Shown here piece by piece: positions 7,651-16,711 of a DNA stretch of 64,000 nt. The DNA comes from Clostridium sp. CX1. Lineage in GTDB: Bacteria > Bacillota > Clostridia > Clostridiales > Clostridiaceae. The notes below the pieces were generated by a model. It was not told the origin of the DNA. It worked only from the letters and a program-made list of their open reading frames with translations, and did no database searches. Position numbers and translations under genes: made by a program. Position 1 is the stretch's first letter. Each line of letters begins with the position of its first letter. The stretch is from assembly GCF_025398335.1 (NCBI RefSeq), contig NZ_JAODOO010000002.1, forward strand, positions 62,001-126,000, read 5' to 3'.

Positions 7651-9360
7651 ATGAAAAGGAAAAAAATTTTATCTATTTCCATTATTATTGTTTTTGTTGT
7701 GTATATAGGAGCTTCCCTAATGCTTGTTAGTAAAAAACCGGATATTTCAAGAATATCTAAGGCTCAGCAGATAGCAGAGTATAGCAAACCGGCAGTTGTT
7801 CGTATTGTTAGTGGTGCACTTATTCAATGGAAGTATACTCCTGATTATGATTACTACTTTTACTATTTAGATTCTGCAATTATGGAATACTTAAAGGCCT
7901 ATGATTACAAAACCTTAGACCTTGGCGCAGGTTCTGGTACAATTATAAATCCAAATGGGTATATAATTACAAATGCACATGTAGTAGAAGTAGCTAAACT
8001 GGATAATACTCAGATAATAAAAAGAGAAATAGCTCAGATGAGTGTAGAGATTTCACAACTTTTTAGCTCTAAGTATGGAGTCAACTTTAAACCAGAGGCC
8101 TTAGCTACTTATCTAGAAAGTCACTTAAAAGCAGAAGCTTTGGAGAAGGTAATAAAGGTTATTCTTCCAGGTGGAGGAGACTTCTTAGATGGAGAAATAA
8201 AAAGTTATGGAGCACCAGTTGGCGAGGGAAAAGATGTTGCTGTTATAAAAATCGAAAAAACAAATCTTCCATCCATATTGCTTGGAGATTCGGAAAAGGT
8301 TCAGCTTCAAAGCAATGTATGGGTATTTGGCTATCCTGCAGCAGCAGATTCTCAGCTTTTATCAAAAGAATCCATACTTGTAGTTTCTATAACAGATGGA
8401 AAAGTTTCAGCTACGGATAAGAAGTCTACTCAGGGAGCACCAGTACTTCAAATAAATGCAGCAGCTACCCATGGAAACAGTGGTGGTCCAGTGATAAATG
8501 ATGATGGAAATGTGGTAGGACTTCTAACCTTTAGGAGTGAAAATAACTCAAAGGAGACTCAAGGATTCAATTTTGTAGTGCCAGTAAATACTGTAAAGGA
8601 ATTCGTAAATCAGGCCGGAGCTAAGAATGAGGAAGGAGACATAAATAAACTTTATAAGGAAGGCCTTCAGCTGTACTGGGCAGGGTATTATAAGGACGCT
8701 TTAACAAAATTTGAGGCAGTACAGAGACTTAATTCAAATCACTCAGAAATTAAAAAGTTTATATCGGAATGTCAACAAAAGAGTTCACAGAGCAAGATAT
8801 TATGGTCAAAGTATAAAAGTATCGCTTTTGCTACAGATGGATTGGCAGTATTATGTATAGCAGCATTAGTTTACTTTGGTTTTTTCAGAAAGAAAGAAGC
8901 TGTGAGGGAAGAGAATATAGCTAACAAGGAATTTGAAAAAAATCAAGAATCAGAAAATATTGCTAGCAGTTCTACTGGGGCAAATGAAGATTTAATAAAT
9001 AAGCCTCAATTGCAGAAACAGAGCACAGGTGAAAACATTAAAGCAAAATTATATGTTATATCTGGTCCAATTGAAGGTGCTGTTAAAGAATTTGGAGAGG
9101 GTTCTATTGTTATAGGAAGAGATCCTAGGCTTTGTAACTTAGTATTTCCACCGGACTGTATCGAAATCGGTAGAAAGCACTGCATTATAGCTTACAATTC
9201 TGAAAAGCAGATTTTTGTTCTAGGAGACTGCTCTTCAACTAGCGGCACATTCTTAGGTTCAGGAGAGAGAATAGATTCCCAATCAGAAAAAGAATTGAAG
9301 TCTGGAGATAGTTTTTATTTAGGAAAGAAAGAGTATTTATTTGAAGTATGGCTAGAGTAA
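7651..9360 (+). CDS. Membrane HtrA-like serine protease with C-terminal FHA domain
   Basis: A 569-residue protein with an unusual build. Residues 6-27 form an N-terminal membrane anchor. A trypsin-like S1C domain follows with all three catalytic residues visible: His110 in ITNAHVVE, Asp195 in GKDVAVIK and Ser277 in THGNSGGP. Residues about 332-375 look like a single TPR-like helical pair. A second membrane segment covers about 391-412. Residues 466-569 form an FHA domain (VIGRDP near 487-492, GRKHC near 507-511, SSTSGTF). No PDZ domain is present. Topology puts the protease outside and the FHA in the cytoplasm, so a phosphothreonine partner could report on or control surface proteolysis. Start: GAGGAG before ATG. 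A kinase cluster lies in the same window but any link is speculative. Confidence 0.88.
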   Translation: MKRKKILSISIIIVFVVYIGASLMLVSKKPDISRISKAQQIAEYSKPAVVRIVSGALIQWKYTPDYDYYFYYLDSAIMEYLKAYDYKTLDLGAGSGTIINPNGYIITNAHVVEVAKLDNTQIIKREIAQMSVEISQLFSSKYGVNFKPEALATYLESHLKAEALEKVIKVILPGGGDFLDGEIKSYGAPVGEGKDVAVIKIEKTNLPSILLGDSEKVQLQSNVWVFGYPAAADSQLLSKESILVVSITDGKVSATDKKSTQGAPVLQINAAATHGNSGGPVINDDGNVVGLLTFRSENNSKETQGFNFVVPVNTVKEFVNQAGAKNEEGDINKLYKEGLQLYWAGYYKDALTKFEAVQRLNSNHSEIKKFISECQQKSSQSKILWSKYKSIAFATDGLAVLCIAALVYFGFFRKKEAVREENIANKEFEKNQESENIASSSTGANEDLINKPQLQKQSTGENIKAKLYVISGPIEGAVKEFGEGSIVIGRDPRLCNLVFPPDCIEIGRKHCIIAYNSEKQIFVLGDCSSTSGTFLGSGERIDSQSEKELKSGDSFYLGKKEYLFEVWLE

Positions 9361-9372
9361 GTAGAAGAAGTT

Positions 9373-9414
9373 ACTAAGGCGGTAGAAAAACTACCGCCTT
9401 AGTCAGTTTTTTTT
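9373..9414. terminator. Strong bidirectional terminator
   Basis: A 13-bp perfect stem (ACTAAGGCGGTAG / CTACCGCCTTAGT) with loop AAAAA and a following T8 run ends the protease gene. It overlaps the last codons of the convergent small feoB-associated gene. Confidence 0.9.
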
Positions 9415-9590
9415 GTATCAGTTTTATCGTTAGTTTCTTTTCTGCGATGATATTGAGGACACATCCTGGAGCAGCTGCCACATCCACTGCAGTTGTCATT
9501 ACGATTTTTTATAATTTTATATATTGTGTAGAAGGCATAAAAAACTACAGCACCGGCAACAGCAACTTCCCCAAGTTCTTTAAGACCCAT
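9399..9590 (-). CDS. FeoB-associated Cys-rich membrane protein
   Basis: A 63-residue protein with one N-terminal membrane helix (about residues 8-26) followed by a short basic stretch and a cysteine cluster CSGCGSCSRMC, then a charged tail. This is the usual form of the FeoB-associated Cys-rich family (PF12669), small membrane proteins encoded beside feoB whose biochemical role is not settled. It overlaps the end of the FeoB-like gene by 11 bp, with GAGG inside that gene, so translation is probably coupled. The CxxCxxC-type cluster could bind iron or another soft metal. Confidence 0.85.
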   Translation of the reverse strand: MGLKELGEVAVAGAVVFYAFYTIYKIIKNRNDNCSGCGSCSRMCPQYHRRKETNDKTDTKKTD

Positions 9591-11349
9591 AAAAATACCT
9601 CATTCCTATATTATAAAATAAAAATGAAACTACCCAAGCGGCGGCAAACTGATAAAGTATTGAGATTAAAGTCATTTTAGTGCCAAATTCCTTCTTCATA
9701 GTAATTATTGTTGAGGCACAGGGAGTATATAAAAGGATAAAGATTACAAAGCTTAAAGCGGACATCGGACTAAAATATTCAGTAATAGTTATGGAAAGAT
9801 TACCACCGTATAAAACACCTAAGGTACCTGCAATAACTTCCTTTCCCATTAGACCAGTTAACAATGATACAGAGTTTTGCCAATTTCCAAAACCTAAGGG
9901 AATAAAAACAGGAGATATTAGTTTCCCAATAAAAGCCAGAAAGCTTTCGTTGATATTTACCATACCATGTAAATTAAAATTAGACAATACCCAGGTTATA
10001 ATGGACATAGAAAAGATAATAGTACCAATCTTTTTTAGGAATCCCTTTCCTTTTTCCCAGGTATGTATAAAAAGTAATTTTGAATTAGGCATTGTATATT
10101 CCGGCAATTCATCAATATAGGGTTCATAATCTTTTTCCTTAACTAGAAGTTTCAATATTAAACTCAAAAGAAAAGCTAAAATTACGCCAGTAGAATACAT
10201 AAATGCAAGAAGTATAATTTCTTTGCCCTGAAAAAATATAGTAGCAAAAAGCATGTACACAGGAAGTTTCGCATTACAGGACATTAAAGGTATAAGTAGG
10301 GCGGTAATATTGCGCTCTCTTTTATCTTCTATATTTTTAGCTGCCATTAAAGCAGGTACGGAACAACCAAAACCTAATATCATTGGTATGAACGACTTTC
10401 CAGATACTCCTCCCATATACATTATCCTATCCATTAAAAAAGCAGCTCTGCTCATATATCCACTGTCCTCTAGAAAGGAAAGCAGAGAAAAAAGAGTCAG
10501 TATAACAGGAAGAAACACTAACACAGAACTAATACCAGATAGTATTCCATCTATTAAAAGAGACTTAAACCATGGACTTTGATAATACAAAAGCTTATTG
10601 AGCAAAGGTATAGTATAATCGAAAAGTAAACTCCTTAGAATATCTGAAAGTGGAGTACCAACCCATGAAAATACTATCTTAAAAATTAAATAAATAATAC
10701 CTATAAAAAGGGGATAAGCAAGGTACTTATTTAAAACAATTCTATCTATAATTTCCGTGGGCTTTTCAATTTTATGTTTATCAAGTTTTACACAGGAACT
10801 TAGCAGTTGCTCAATATATTTATAGGTATCTTTTTCAGTGTGTAGGTCTTTAGTTAAGGTTTTAGGGAAAATAAATTCATTGCTCTTAATATATTTATGT
10901 ATGTGAGCTATCGTATCTTTGTCTGATTTATCTGCAATAATAACTGGTATACCAAGTGCATTAGACAACATGCCGCTGTCTATATGAATGCCATTTTTAG
11001 ATGCTTTATCTAACATAGTTAAAATTAGCACCATTGGTATGTTAAGTTCTGTAAGCTGTAGTGTTAGGTAAAGGTTTCTCTCTATACTAGCAGCGTTAAC
11101 AACATTTATTATTAAATCAACCTTATTTTTCTCTATATAATTGTTAAATATCTCTTCTGTTTTTGAATTTGTGTTTAAAGAATAAATTCCAGGGAAAGCT
11201 ACTATTTTAGTATTTTTGTCTATATACCCTTCTTGTTTTTGGATCTTGGAATTTCCATCTTCTTCAGACTTTTGCTGCAACTCTGCTATTTTGTTGAAAA
11301 AAGTCTCCTGACCTACATTAGGATTACCAATTAAAGCACAAACAGTCAT
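9580..11349 (-). CDS. FeoB-like metal transporter with degenerate G domain
   Basis: A 589-residue FeoB homologue (ATG at 11349 after AAGGAG; the frame is open 15 codons further up but without a ribosome site). The C-terminal channel part is conserved: Gate-type motifs GFGCSVPALMAAK and LMSCNAKLPVY keep the transport cysteines, and eight or so membrane segments are visible. The N-terminal G domain is not intact. G1 reads GNPNVGQET (residues 8-16) where FeoB has GNPNVGKT/S, so the P-loop lysine is lost; G3 is AFPG instead of DxPG; G4 is TMLD instead of NxxD. I infer weak or no GTP hydrolysis. The channel may run without it, use another subunit, or carry another metal. feoA is absent nearby; the Cys-rich partner follows. 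Confidence 0.85.
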   Translation of the reverse strand: MTVCALIGNPNVGQETFFNKIAELQQKSEEDGNSKIQKQEGYIDKNTKIVAFPGIYSLNTNSKTEEIFNNYIEKNKVDLIINVVNAASIERNLYLTLQLTELNIPMVLILTMLDKASKNGIHIDSGMLSNALGIPVIIADKSDKDTIAHIHKYIKSNEFIFPKTLTKDLHTEKDTYKYIEQLLSSCVKLDKHKIEKPTEIIDRIVLNKYLAYPLFIGIIYLIFKIVFSWVGTPLSDILRSLLFDYTIPLLNKLLYYQSPWFKSLLIDGILSGISSVLVFLPVILTLFSLLSFLEDSGYMSRAAFLMDRIMYMGGVSGKSFIPMILGFGCSVPALMAAKNIEDKRERNITALLIPLMSCNAKLPVYMLFATIFFQGKEIILLAFMYSTGVILAFLLSLILKLLVKEKDYEPYIDELPEYTMPNSKLLFIHTWEKGKGFLKKIGTIIFSMSIITWVLSNFNLHGMVNINESFLAFIGKLISPVFIPLGFGNWQNSVSLLTGLMGKEVIAGTLGVLYGGNLSITITEYFSPMSALSFVIFILLYTPCASTIITMKKEFGTKMTLISILYQFAAAWVVSFLFYNIGMRYFYGS

Positions 11350-11405
11350 ACTTTTCTCCTTATTTATAAGTTTTAAATAATATAATGATTTCAAATTTAT
11401 CTAAG

Positions 11406-11446
11406 ATAGATATAAAGAATAATCAAGTATTTTCCTTTATATCTAT
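11406..11446. repeat. Inverted repeat in the feoB-like leader
   Basis: A 12-bp perfect inverted repeat (ATAGATATAAAG / CTTTATATCTAT) with a 17-nt spacer lies 57-97 bp upstream of the FeoB-like start. It does not match a Fur-type 19-bp box that I can recognise. It may be an operator or an mRNA hairpin. Confidence 0.5.
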
Positions 11447-11607
11447 TATTATACGTTAACCTTACGCTTATTGCTACTATACAAGATCAATTTCTAGTAC
11501 CATTAGATGAAAGGTTTTATATTTTATTTAATGAAAAGGATACCTTCAATAATTAATGTTAAAACTAATTGAACAAAAGACAAAATTACAACTAGCTTTG
11601 AAGTAAT

Positions 11608-11637
11608 TTGTTATCCTCTTTTTATATTTGTTATAAT
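11608..11637 (+). promoter_or_regulatory. Probable sigma-A promoter of the MFS gene
   Basis: TTGTTA and TATAAT hexamers are separated by 18 bp and lie about 40 bp upstream of the MFS start codon. Spacing and position fit a housekeeping promoter. Confidence 0.6.
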
Positions 11638-11676
11638 AGGTTATAAAGTTTTTTATAGACGGGAGGAAGAATACAT

Positions 11677-13107
11677 ATGAGTCATGAGATTTATCAAAAT
11701 AGATGGAGAATATTATCAGTGGTTTTACTAGGACCCTTTATGGCAACTTTAGATAGCAGTATTGTAAATGTAGCTCTTCCAGATATGGCTGAAAAGTTAA
11801 GTGTTGGAATTAATACAATACAATGGGTAGTAACCAGCTACCTAATAGTAATTTCTGCGTTGGTTTTAATTTTTGGAAGAATAGCGGATATAATTGGAAA
11901 AACAAGAGTTTTTCAGTATGGATTTGTTGTATTTTCTATAGGCTCACTTTTATGCGGAATTTCAACAACTATTGAATTTTTAATATTTTCCAGAATTATT
12001 CAAGCAATTGGAGCTGCTATGACTATGTCTTCTAACCAAGGGATTATTGCAGCAACCTTTCCGGCAAAGGAAAGAGGCAGGGCTCTAGGGTTATCTGGTA
12101 CTACTGTAGCAATAGGAACGATGATGGGACCACCTTTAGGAGGAATTATGGTTCAGGCTATAAATTGGGAATCTATTTTTCTGATAAATGTGCCAATTGG
12201 CATAATAGCCTTTGTACTAGGGAAAAAAATACTTCCTAAGGAAAACTTAAAAGAAAATACAAATCAATTTGATTTTAAAGGTGCTGTACTGTTTATAGTA
12301 GCTATAGTAGCTTTATTTTGGGCGATGCTTAGTGGTGAAAAGATAGGTTGGACAAATAGATATATCATAACCAGTTTTACACTGGCAGCAATTTGCTTTA
12401 TAGCTTTTTACACTGTAGAGAAAAAACAAGATAATCCTATGCTGGATTTTTCTATATTTAACAATAAACTTTTTAATGTAAGTATAATTTGTGCCTTTAT
12501 ATCTTTTATGGTTATATTTTGCAATAACATAATACATCCTTTCTATTTACAATACGTTATGAAGATATCTCCGGGAAGAGCTGGTGTACTTATGATGGTT
12601 TTTCCTATATGCGCAGGTATAGCAGCTCCAATAAGTGGGTATTTGTCTGACCGTATAGGAAGCGAAGTTTTAACTTTCATAGGTCTTACCATTACCACTA
12701 TAGGTCTTATTTTAATAGGATTTTTAAACACCGAAGCAACTTATCTGCAGATAGCAAGCAGAATAGCAATTTTAGGCCTGGGAAATGGTATATTTCAGTC
12801 ACCAAATAATTCTATAGTAATGTCTTTGGTCCACCGCAGTAAACTTGGCATTGTAGGAAGTATTAATGCACTGGTAAGAAATATGGGCATGGTGTTTGGA
12901 ATAGCTTTTTCTGTAGCATTACTTTATAACAGAATGAGTTGGGAAGTAGGGTATAAGGTTATAAACTTTGTGCCAGGAAGACCGGATGTGTTTATTCATG
13001 CTATGAAATTTGTATATCTTTCAGCAGCTGCCTTATGTATTTTAGGAATGACACTTACTATTTTTAGAATAAGAGATAAGAAAAGAACACAGCTTGTGCT
13101 GCACTAA
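11677..13107 (+). CDS. MFS drug exporter, EmrB/QacA (DHA2, 14-TM) type
   Basis: A 476-residue major facilitator with about 14 membrane helices. Diagnostic motifs of the DHA2 family are present: LDSSIVNVALPDM in TM1 (motif D1), GRIADIIGKTRVF (motif A) between TM2 and TM3, and SGTTVAIGTMMGPPLGG (motif C) in TM5, which marks drug/proton antiporters. It should export hydrophobic or cationic compounds using the proton gradient; substrates are unknown. Start ATG follows GGGAGGAAG. The gene has its own promoter, divergent from the FeoB-like operon, and no regulator gene sits beside it. Confidence 0.88.
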   Translation: MSHEIYQNRWRILSVVLLGPFMATLDSSIVNVALPDMAEKLSVGINTIQWVVTSYLIVISALVLIFGRIADIIGKTRVFQYGFVVFSIGSLLCGISTTIEFLIFSRIIQAIGAAMTMSSNQGIIAATFPAKERGRALGLSGTTVAIGTMMGPPLGGIMVQAINWESIFLINVPIGIIAFVLGKKILPKENLKENTNQFDFKGAVLFIVAIVALFWAMLSGEKIGWTNRYIITSFTLAAICFIAFYTVEKKQDNPMLDFSIFNNKLFNVSIICAFISFMVIFCNNIIHPFYLQYVMKISPGRAGVLMMVFPICAGIAAPISGYLSDRIGSEVLTFIGLTITTIGLILIGFLNTEATYLQIASRIAILGLGNGIFQSPNNSIVMSLVHRSKLGIVGSINALVRNMGMVFGIAFSVALLYNRMSWEVGYKVINFVPGRPDVFIHAMKFVYLSAAALCILGMTLTIFRIRDKKRTQLVLH

Positions 13108-13123
13108 AGTACTTAGTGCAGCA
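13097..13123 (+). terminator. Hairpin overlapping the MFS stop codon
   Basis: An 11-bp perfect stem (TGCTGCACTAA / TTAGTGCAGCA) with loop AGTAC; the stop codon TAA is part of the left arm. There is no T run after it, so termination strength is doubtful. Confidence 0.45.
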
Positions 13124-13187
13124 TTGAAAGGTAATTAACAATACTTTTAAAGAAATTAATATAGGACTTAGCATAATATTGTAGATC

Positions 13188-14018
13188 TTATTCAGTTAGA
13201 TCCATTAGCTTAGCAGCCATAGAATTTAAATTATGTATTGCAGCATCCATTTGCTGAATTTGAGAAAGCTGTTCTTTAAAGGTATCTGTAGTTGAAGTTA
13301 TGCTATGAGAAATATTATTTACGGATTTTTCGATTTTTGTTAGTGTACTATTAATTTCATTAATGGATTTGTTGCTTGAACTGGATAGCTTTCGTATTTC
13401 TTTGGCTACCACAGAAAAACCTTTTCCCTGTTCTCCAGCTCTAGAGGCTTCTATGGCAGCATTGAGGCCTAGGAGATTTGTTTGCGAGGCAATATTTTTT
13501 ACAAAGCTAAGAACTTCATCTGTGTTTTTTGCATTATGAGCAGCTTCTTCAACTTCATATAGCACCGTATCATTTGCTTGGACAGCAGCCTCTATTCCAG
13601 AAGATATCAAGCTAGAAACTTTTGAAATATCTTCAATAGCTTCTGACAAGATTTTAGACAGCTTTAGAATCTCATAATGTCTTTTTAAACTTTTAACTAG
13701 AACTATACTTCCAATTATAACTCCCTTTTCATCTTTTACCGGAATTCCGGTGGCCTTGATTTCTACTCCAAATACTTCCTTTGGCACTATAAGAGATAGT
13801 GTCTTTTTGGCTTTAATGCATTCATAAGCTGCTCCACCTGGTCTTAAAGGGTCTCCAGGTTTAGCATTCATATTAATATTTTTACTATTTACTACCTTTA
13901 TAAAATGTTCAGTTGAAGACATGGTAAAAGCGATTTCATCTTCAAAAAAATCCTGCATGTAGGGCATCATTTCATTAAAAGCCTGCTGGAGTTTACTTTC
14001 TATTCTTAGTTCTTCCAC
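13188..14018 (-). CDS. Soluble methyl-accepting-chemotaxis-type receptor
   Basis: A 276-residue protein without membrane segments. Residues about 1-115 look like a PAS-type sensor ([20 protein letters not shown] is the typical terminal beta strand text). Residues about 120-276 form a coiled coil with the MCP signalling hairpin, including [20 protein letters not shown] and the following [14 protein letters not shown]. It should report a cytoplasmic cue, perhaps a small ligand or redox state, to CheA/CheW. Start is GTG after AAGGGGGG. The coiled coil is short and lacks a clear pentapeptide tether. No che genes are nearby, so it works in trans. Confidence 0.85.
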   Translation of the reverse strand: MEELRIESKLQQAFNEMMPYMQDFFEDEIAFTMSSTEHFIKVVNSKNINMNAKPGDPLRPGGAAYECIKAKKTLSLIVPKEVFGVEIKATGIPVKDEKGVIIGSIVLVKSLKRHYEILKLSKILSEAIEDISKVSSLISSGIEAAVQANDTVLYEVEEAAHNAKNTDEVLSFVKNIASQTNLLGLNAAIEASRAGEQGKGFSVVAKEIRKLSSSSNKSINEINSTLTKIEKSVNNISHSITSTTDTFKEQLSQIQQMDAAIHNLNSMAAKLMDLTE

Positions 14019-14211
14019 AATTATTCCCCCCTTAGTATGAATTAAATATTAATGTCTGTATTCCATATAGTTATATATATAATACCACAATAATTTTTAC
14101 TATTAAAAAGGTTTTTATAAGTTTAATTAGGTGCAATTATATGAAAAATGATATAATATATAGAAGTAAAGTCAATTTTTAGAAAAAATATGCTTTGGGG
14201 GAATTATATAA

Positions 14212-16518
14212 ATGACAAAAAAGAAGAGATATTTATTTACAGTAATGTTTTTCATGATAAGTACATTTTTTTTGGCTCAGCAAAAATCCCTTGCAGCTGA
14301 AGGTGAGAAAAAATATGTGCTTATATTGAATTCCTATAACGAAAGCTTCCAGTGGACAGGTGAAATTGTACAGTCAATAAAAGAATCTATAAAATATAAC
14401 AAAGAAAAACTTTTTATTGATATAGAATATATGGATGGTAAAAGAAAGTGGAGTGAAGAATACTATGGAAAATTATATGAATTTTATAAGTATAAATATA
14501 ACGACAGAAAATATGATGTGATAATTTGTAGTGACAATGATGCCTTGAATTTTCTTCTTAAATATAGAGAAAGTCTTTTTCCTAAAACACCAGTAGTATT
14601 TTGTGGCATTAACAATTTTAGTGAAGATAGTATAAAAGGAAAAACCCTATATACAGGTATAGTAGAAAATTTAGATTTTAAAAACACAATAGACGCTGCT
14701 TTAAGGCTTAATCCTAGGGTAAAAAAAGTAATTGTTTTAGCAGATACTACCACTACCGGCATGCAGGAAGTTTTACAATTACATAAAGTTATTCCTAACT
14801 ATAAAAATTTAGATTTTATGTTTTACTACTGCTCTAATATGTCTGATATAAAAAAAACATTGTCTAGTGCAGAAAAAGATACTGTAGTACTGCTAATGGG
14901 TATAATAGAAGAAAGTCATGGCAAATATATACCTTCTAAGGAATTTGCGGAAATTGTTGCAAAATACTCACCGGTACCGGTATATACTCTATGGGAATTT
15001 AACTTAAATACAGGTGTATTAGGAGGTGCAATTACAAGCGGCAAATATCAAGGAGAGAAGGCTGGAGGGTTAGCAGGGGAGATTTTAAAAGGACAAAGTA
15101 TAAAAAATTTGCCTATAATACGAGAATCTGAGAGTAGATACATGTTTGACTATAATGCTATGAGAAAGTTTAATATTAAAGCGCAAGATTTACCTACTAG
15201 TAGTATTATTGTAGGTAAACCAAGTACTAGATACAATATACCTAAAACATATGTTTTATATGGGCTGCTTGTTTTAATCATAATATCTATTATAGGTAAC
15301 TACGTATTAGTATTTAACATAGCTGAGCGCAAGAAATCGGAATATCTTCTAAGAGAGAGAGAAGAACAGTATAGAAAGCTTTTTGAATTATCTCCAGACG
15401 CCATTTTGGTGAATAAAGATGGTATTATAAAGCTAGCTAATAAAGCGTCATTAAGACTTTTCGGAGTGGAAAGCTATGATCAGTTGTTAGAAAAATCCTT
15501 AGCTGATTTTATACCCTCCAGCATTGGAAATCCTCATCAGCTGAGGAAAATAGATAATAACTATAATAGTACAGTATTAAGAGAAGGAAAAATAATGAGA
15601 AAAAATGGAACTATTATAGATGTGGAAATATCAACTACTTCTTTTCCTTATAAGGGAGAGAATATGGTACTTACAGTAGAAAGAGACATAACAGATAGTA
15701 AGAGACTACTAGAGACTCTTGAATATGATAAAATAAAAACTGAATTTTTTTCTAATATTTCTCACGAACTTAGAACCCCATTAAATGTTTTATTAAGTGC
15801 AATTCAACTATGGGAATTATACCATAGGAAGGGAGAAGAATTTGATAAAAAAGGATATAAATATATAGATATAATGAAACAAAATTGTTTTAGATTGCTA
15901 AGGCTAATTAGCAATTTAATTGATATAACCAAAGTGGATTCTAATTACATCCAGCCTAACTTTGCAAGGCGTAACATAGTAAGTCTAGTGGAAGATATAA
16001 CTTTGTCTGTAGCTGACTATATAGAAGACAAAAATATAAAACTTATTTTTGATACAGAGGTTGAAGAAAAATTTCTATTTTGTGATTCAGATAAAATAGA
16101 AAGAATAGTACTAAATCTACTCTCAAATGCTGTAAAGTTTACAAATCCAGGGGATTTTATTTGTGTAAATATTTATGACAAAGTTGATTATATTACCATT
16201 TCTGTTAAGGACACAGGAATAGGTATTCCTGAGGATAAGCTTCAAATAATTTTTGAGAGGTTTAAACAGGTAGACAAGTCTCTTTCAAGAAACAGAGAGG
16301 GAAGTGGAATAGGGTTATCCTTAGTAAAGGCTTTTGTAGAGATGCATGGTGGAAGAGTTTCTGTTAAGAGCAGTTATGGCAGTGGAAGTGAGTTTATTAT
16401 AGAGCTTCCAGTTACAGAGCTGGCGGAAGAAGAGTGTGCGGTAGCTTTTGAAGAGAATAGTAATAAAAATTTTGATGAAAGAGTGACTATAGAGTTTTCT
16501 GATATTTATAAGGAGTAG
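14212..16518 (+). CDS. Orphan sensor histidine kinase with ABC-type binding-protein sensor and PAS domain
   Basis: A 768-residue membrane kinase. Residues 1-28 are a signal peptide/anchor. Residues about 35-335 resemble the ABC substrate-binding-like fold (text such as VLILNSYNESFQWT, FCGINN and VYTLWEFN). A membrane helix spans about 344-366. A PAS domain follows (LFELSPDAILVNKDG), then HisKA with the phosphorylatable His in SNISHELRTPLN near residue 518, and an HATPase with N box LNLLSNAVKF, G1 DTGIGIP, F box IFERFKQ and G2 GSGIGLSL. It should sense an extracellular solute and phosphorylate a response regulator, but none is adjacent, so its partner is elsewhere. GGGGGAA precedes the ATG. 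The kinase catalytic core looks intact. Confidence 0.88.
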   Translation: MTKKKRYLFTVMFFMISTFFLAQQKSLAAEGEKKYVLILNSYNESFQWTGEIVQSIKESIKYNKEKLFIDIEYMDGKRKWSEEYYGKLYEFYKYKYNDRKYDVIICSDNDALNFLLKYRESLFPKTPVVFCGINNFSEDSIKGKTLYTGIVENLDFKNTIDAALRLNPRVKKVIVLADTTTTGMQEVLQLHKVIPNYKNLDFMFYYCSNMSDIKKTLSSAEKDTVVLLMGIIEESHGKYIPSKEFAEIVAKYSPVPVYTLWEFNLNTGVLGGAITSGKYQGEKAGGLAGEILKGQSIKNLPIIRESESRYMFDYNAMRKFNIKAQDLPTSSIIVGKPSTRYNIPKTYVLYGLLVLIIISIIGNYVLVFNIAERKKSEYLLREREEQYRKLFELSPDAILVNKDGIIKLANKASLRLFGVESYDQLLEKSLADFIPSSIGNPHQLRKIDNNYNSTVLREGKIMRKNGTIIDVEISTTSFPYKGENMVLTVERDITDSKRLLETLEYDKIKTEFFSNISHELRTPLNVLLSAIQLWELYHRKGEEFDKKGYKYIDIMKQNCFRLLRLISNLIDITKVDSNYIQPNFARRNIVSLVEDITLSVADYIEDKNIKLIFDTEVEEKFLFCDSDKIERIVLNLLSNAVKFTNPGDFICVNIYDKVDYITISVKDTGIGIPEDKLQIIFERFKQVDKSLSRNREGSGIGLSLVKAFVEMHGGRVSVKSSYGSGSEFIIELPVTELAEEECAVAFEENSNKNFDERVTIEFSDIYKE

Positions 16519-16557
16519 GAAGCATAGTCTTTGCAATTATTATACACTGTGAAACTA

Positions 16558-16598
16558 TAATAGCACTATGAATTTTAAGTGTATTCATAGTGCTATTA
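16558..16598. terminator. Long hairpin after the sensor kinase
   Basis: A 16-bp perfect stem (TAATAGCACTATGAAT / ATTCATAGTGCTATTA) with a 9-nt loop. It is not followed by a T run on the plus strand, only by A residues, so it may protect the 3' end or terminate weakly. Confidence 0.5.
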
Positions 16599-16711
16599 TT
16601 AAAAAAATAAATCAGTTCTTAAAAAGTTTTGGTGTTTTCCATTTTCATTGAACCTCTGGAACTCTTAAGAGAATAACCTGAGGATATATATATGATTAAG
16701 ACTTAATGCTG

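Noticed and set aside
9680-10120. Long plus-strand open frame inside the FeoB-like gene
   Set aside because: It is antisense to a well supported gene, has no ribosome site, and its composition mirrors the membrane helices of the real product.
9580-11349. Interpretation of the FeoB-like gene as a pseudogene
   Set aside because: The frame is full length, has a good start, keeps its partner gene and all channel motifs; only nucleotide-binding motifs are changed.
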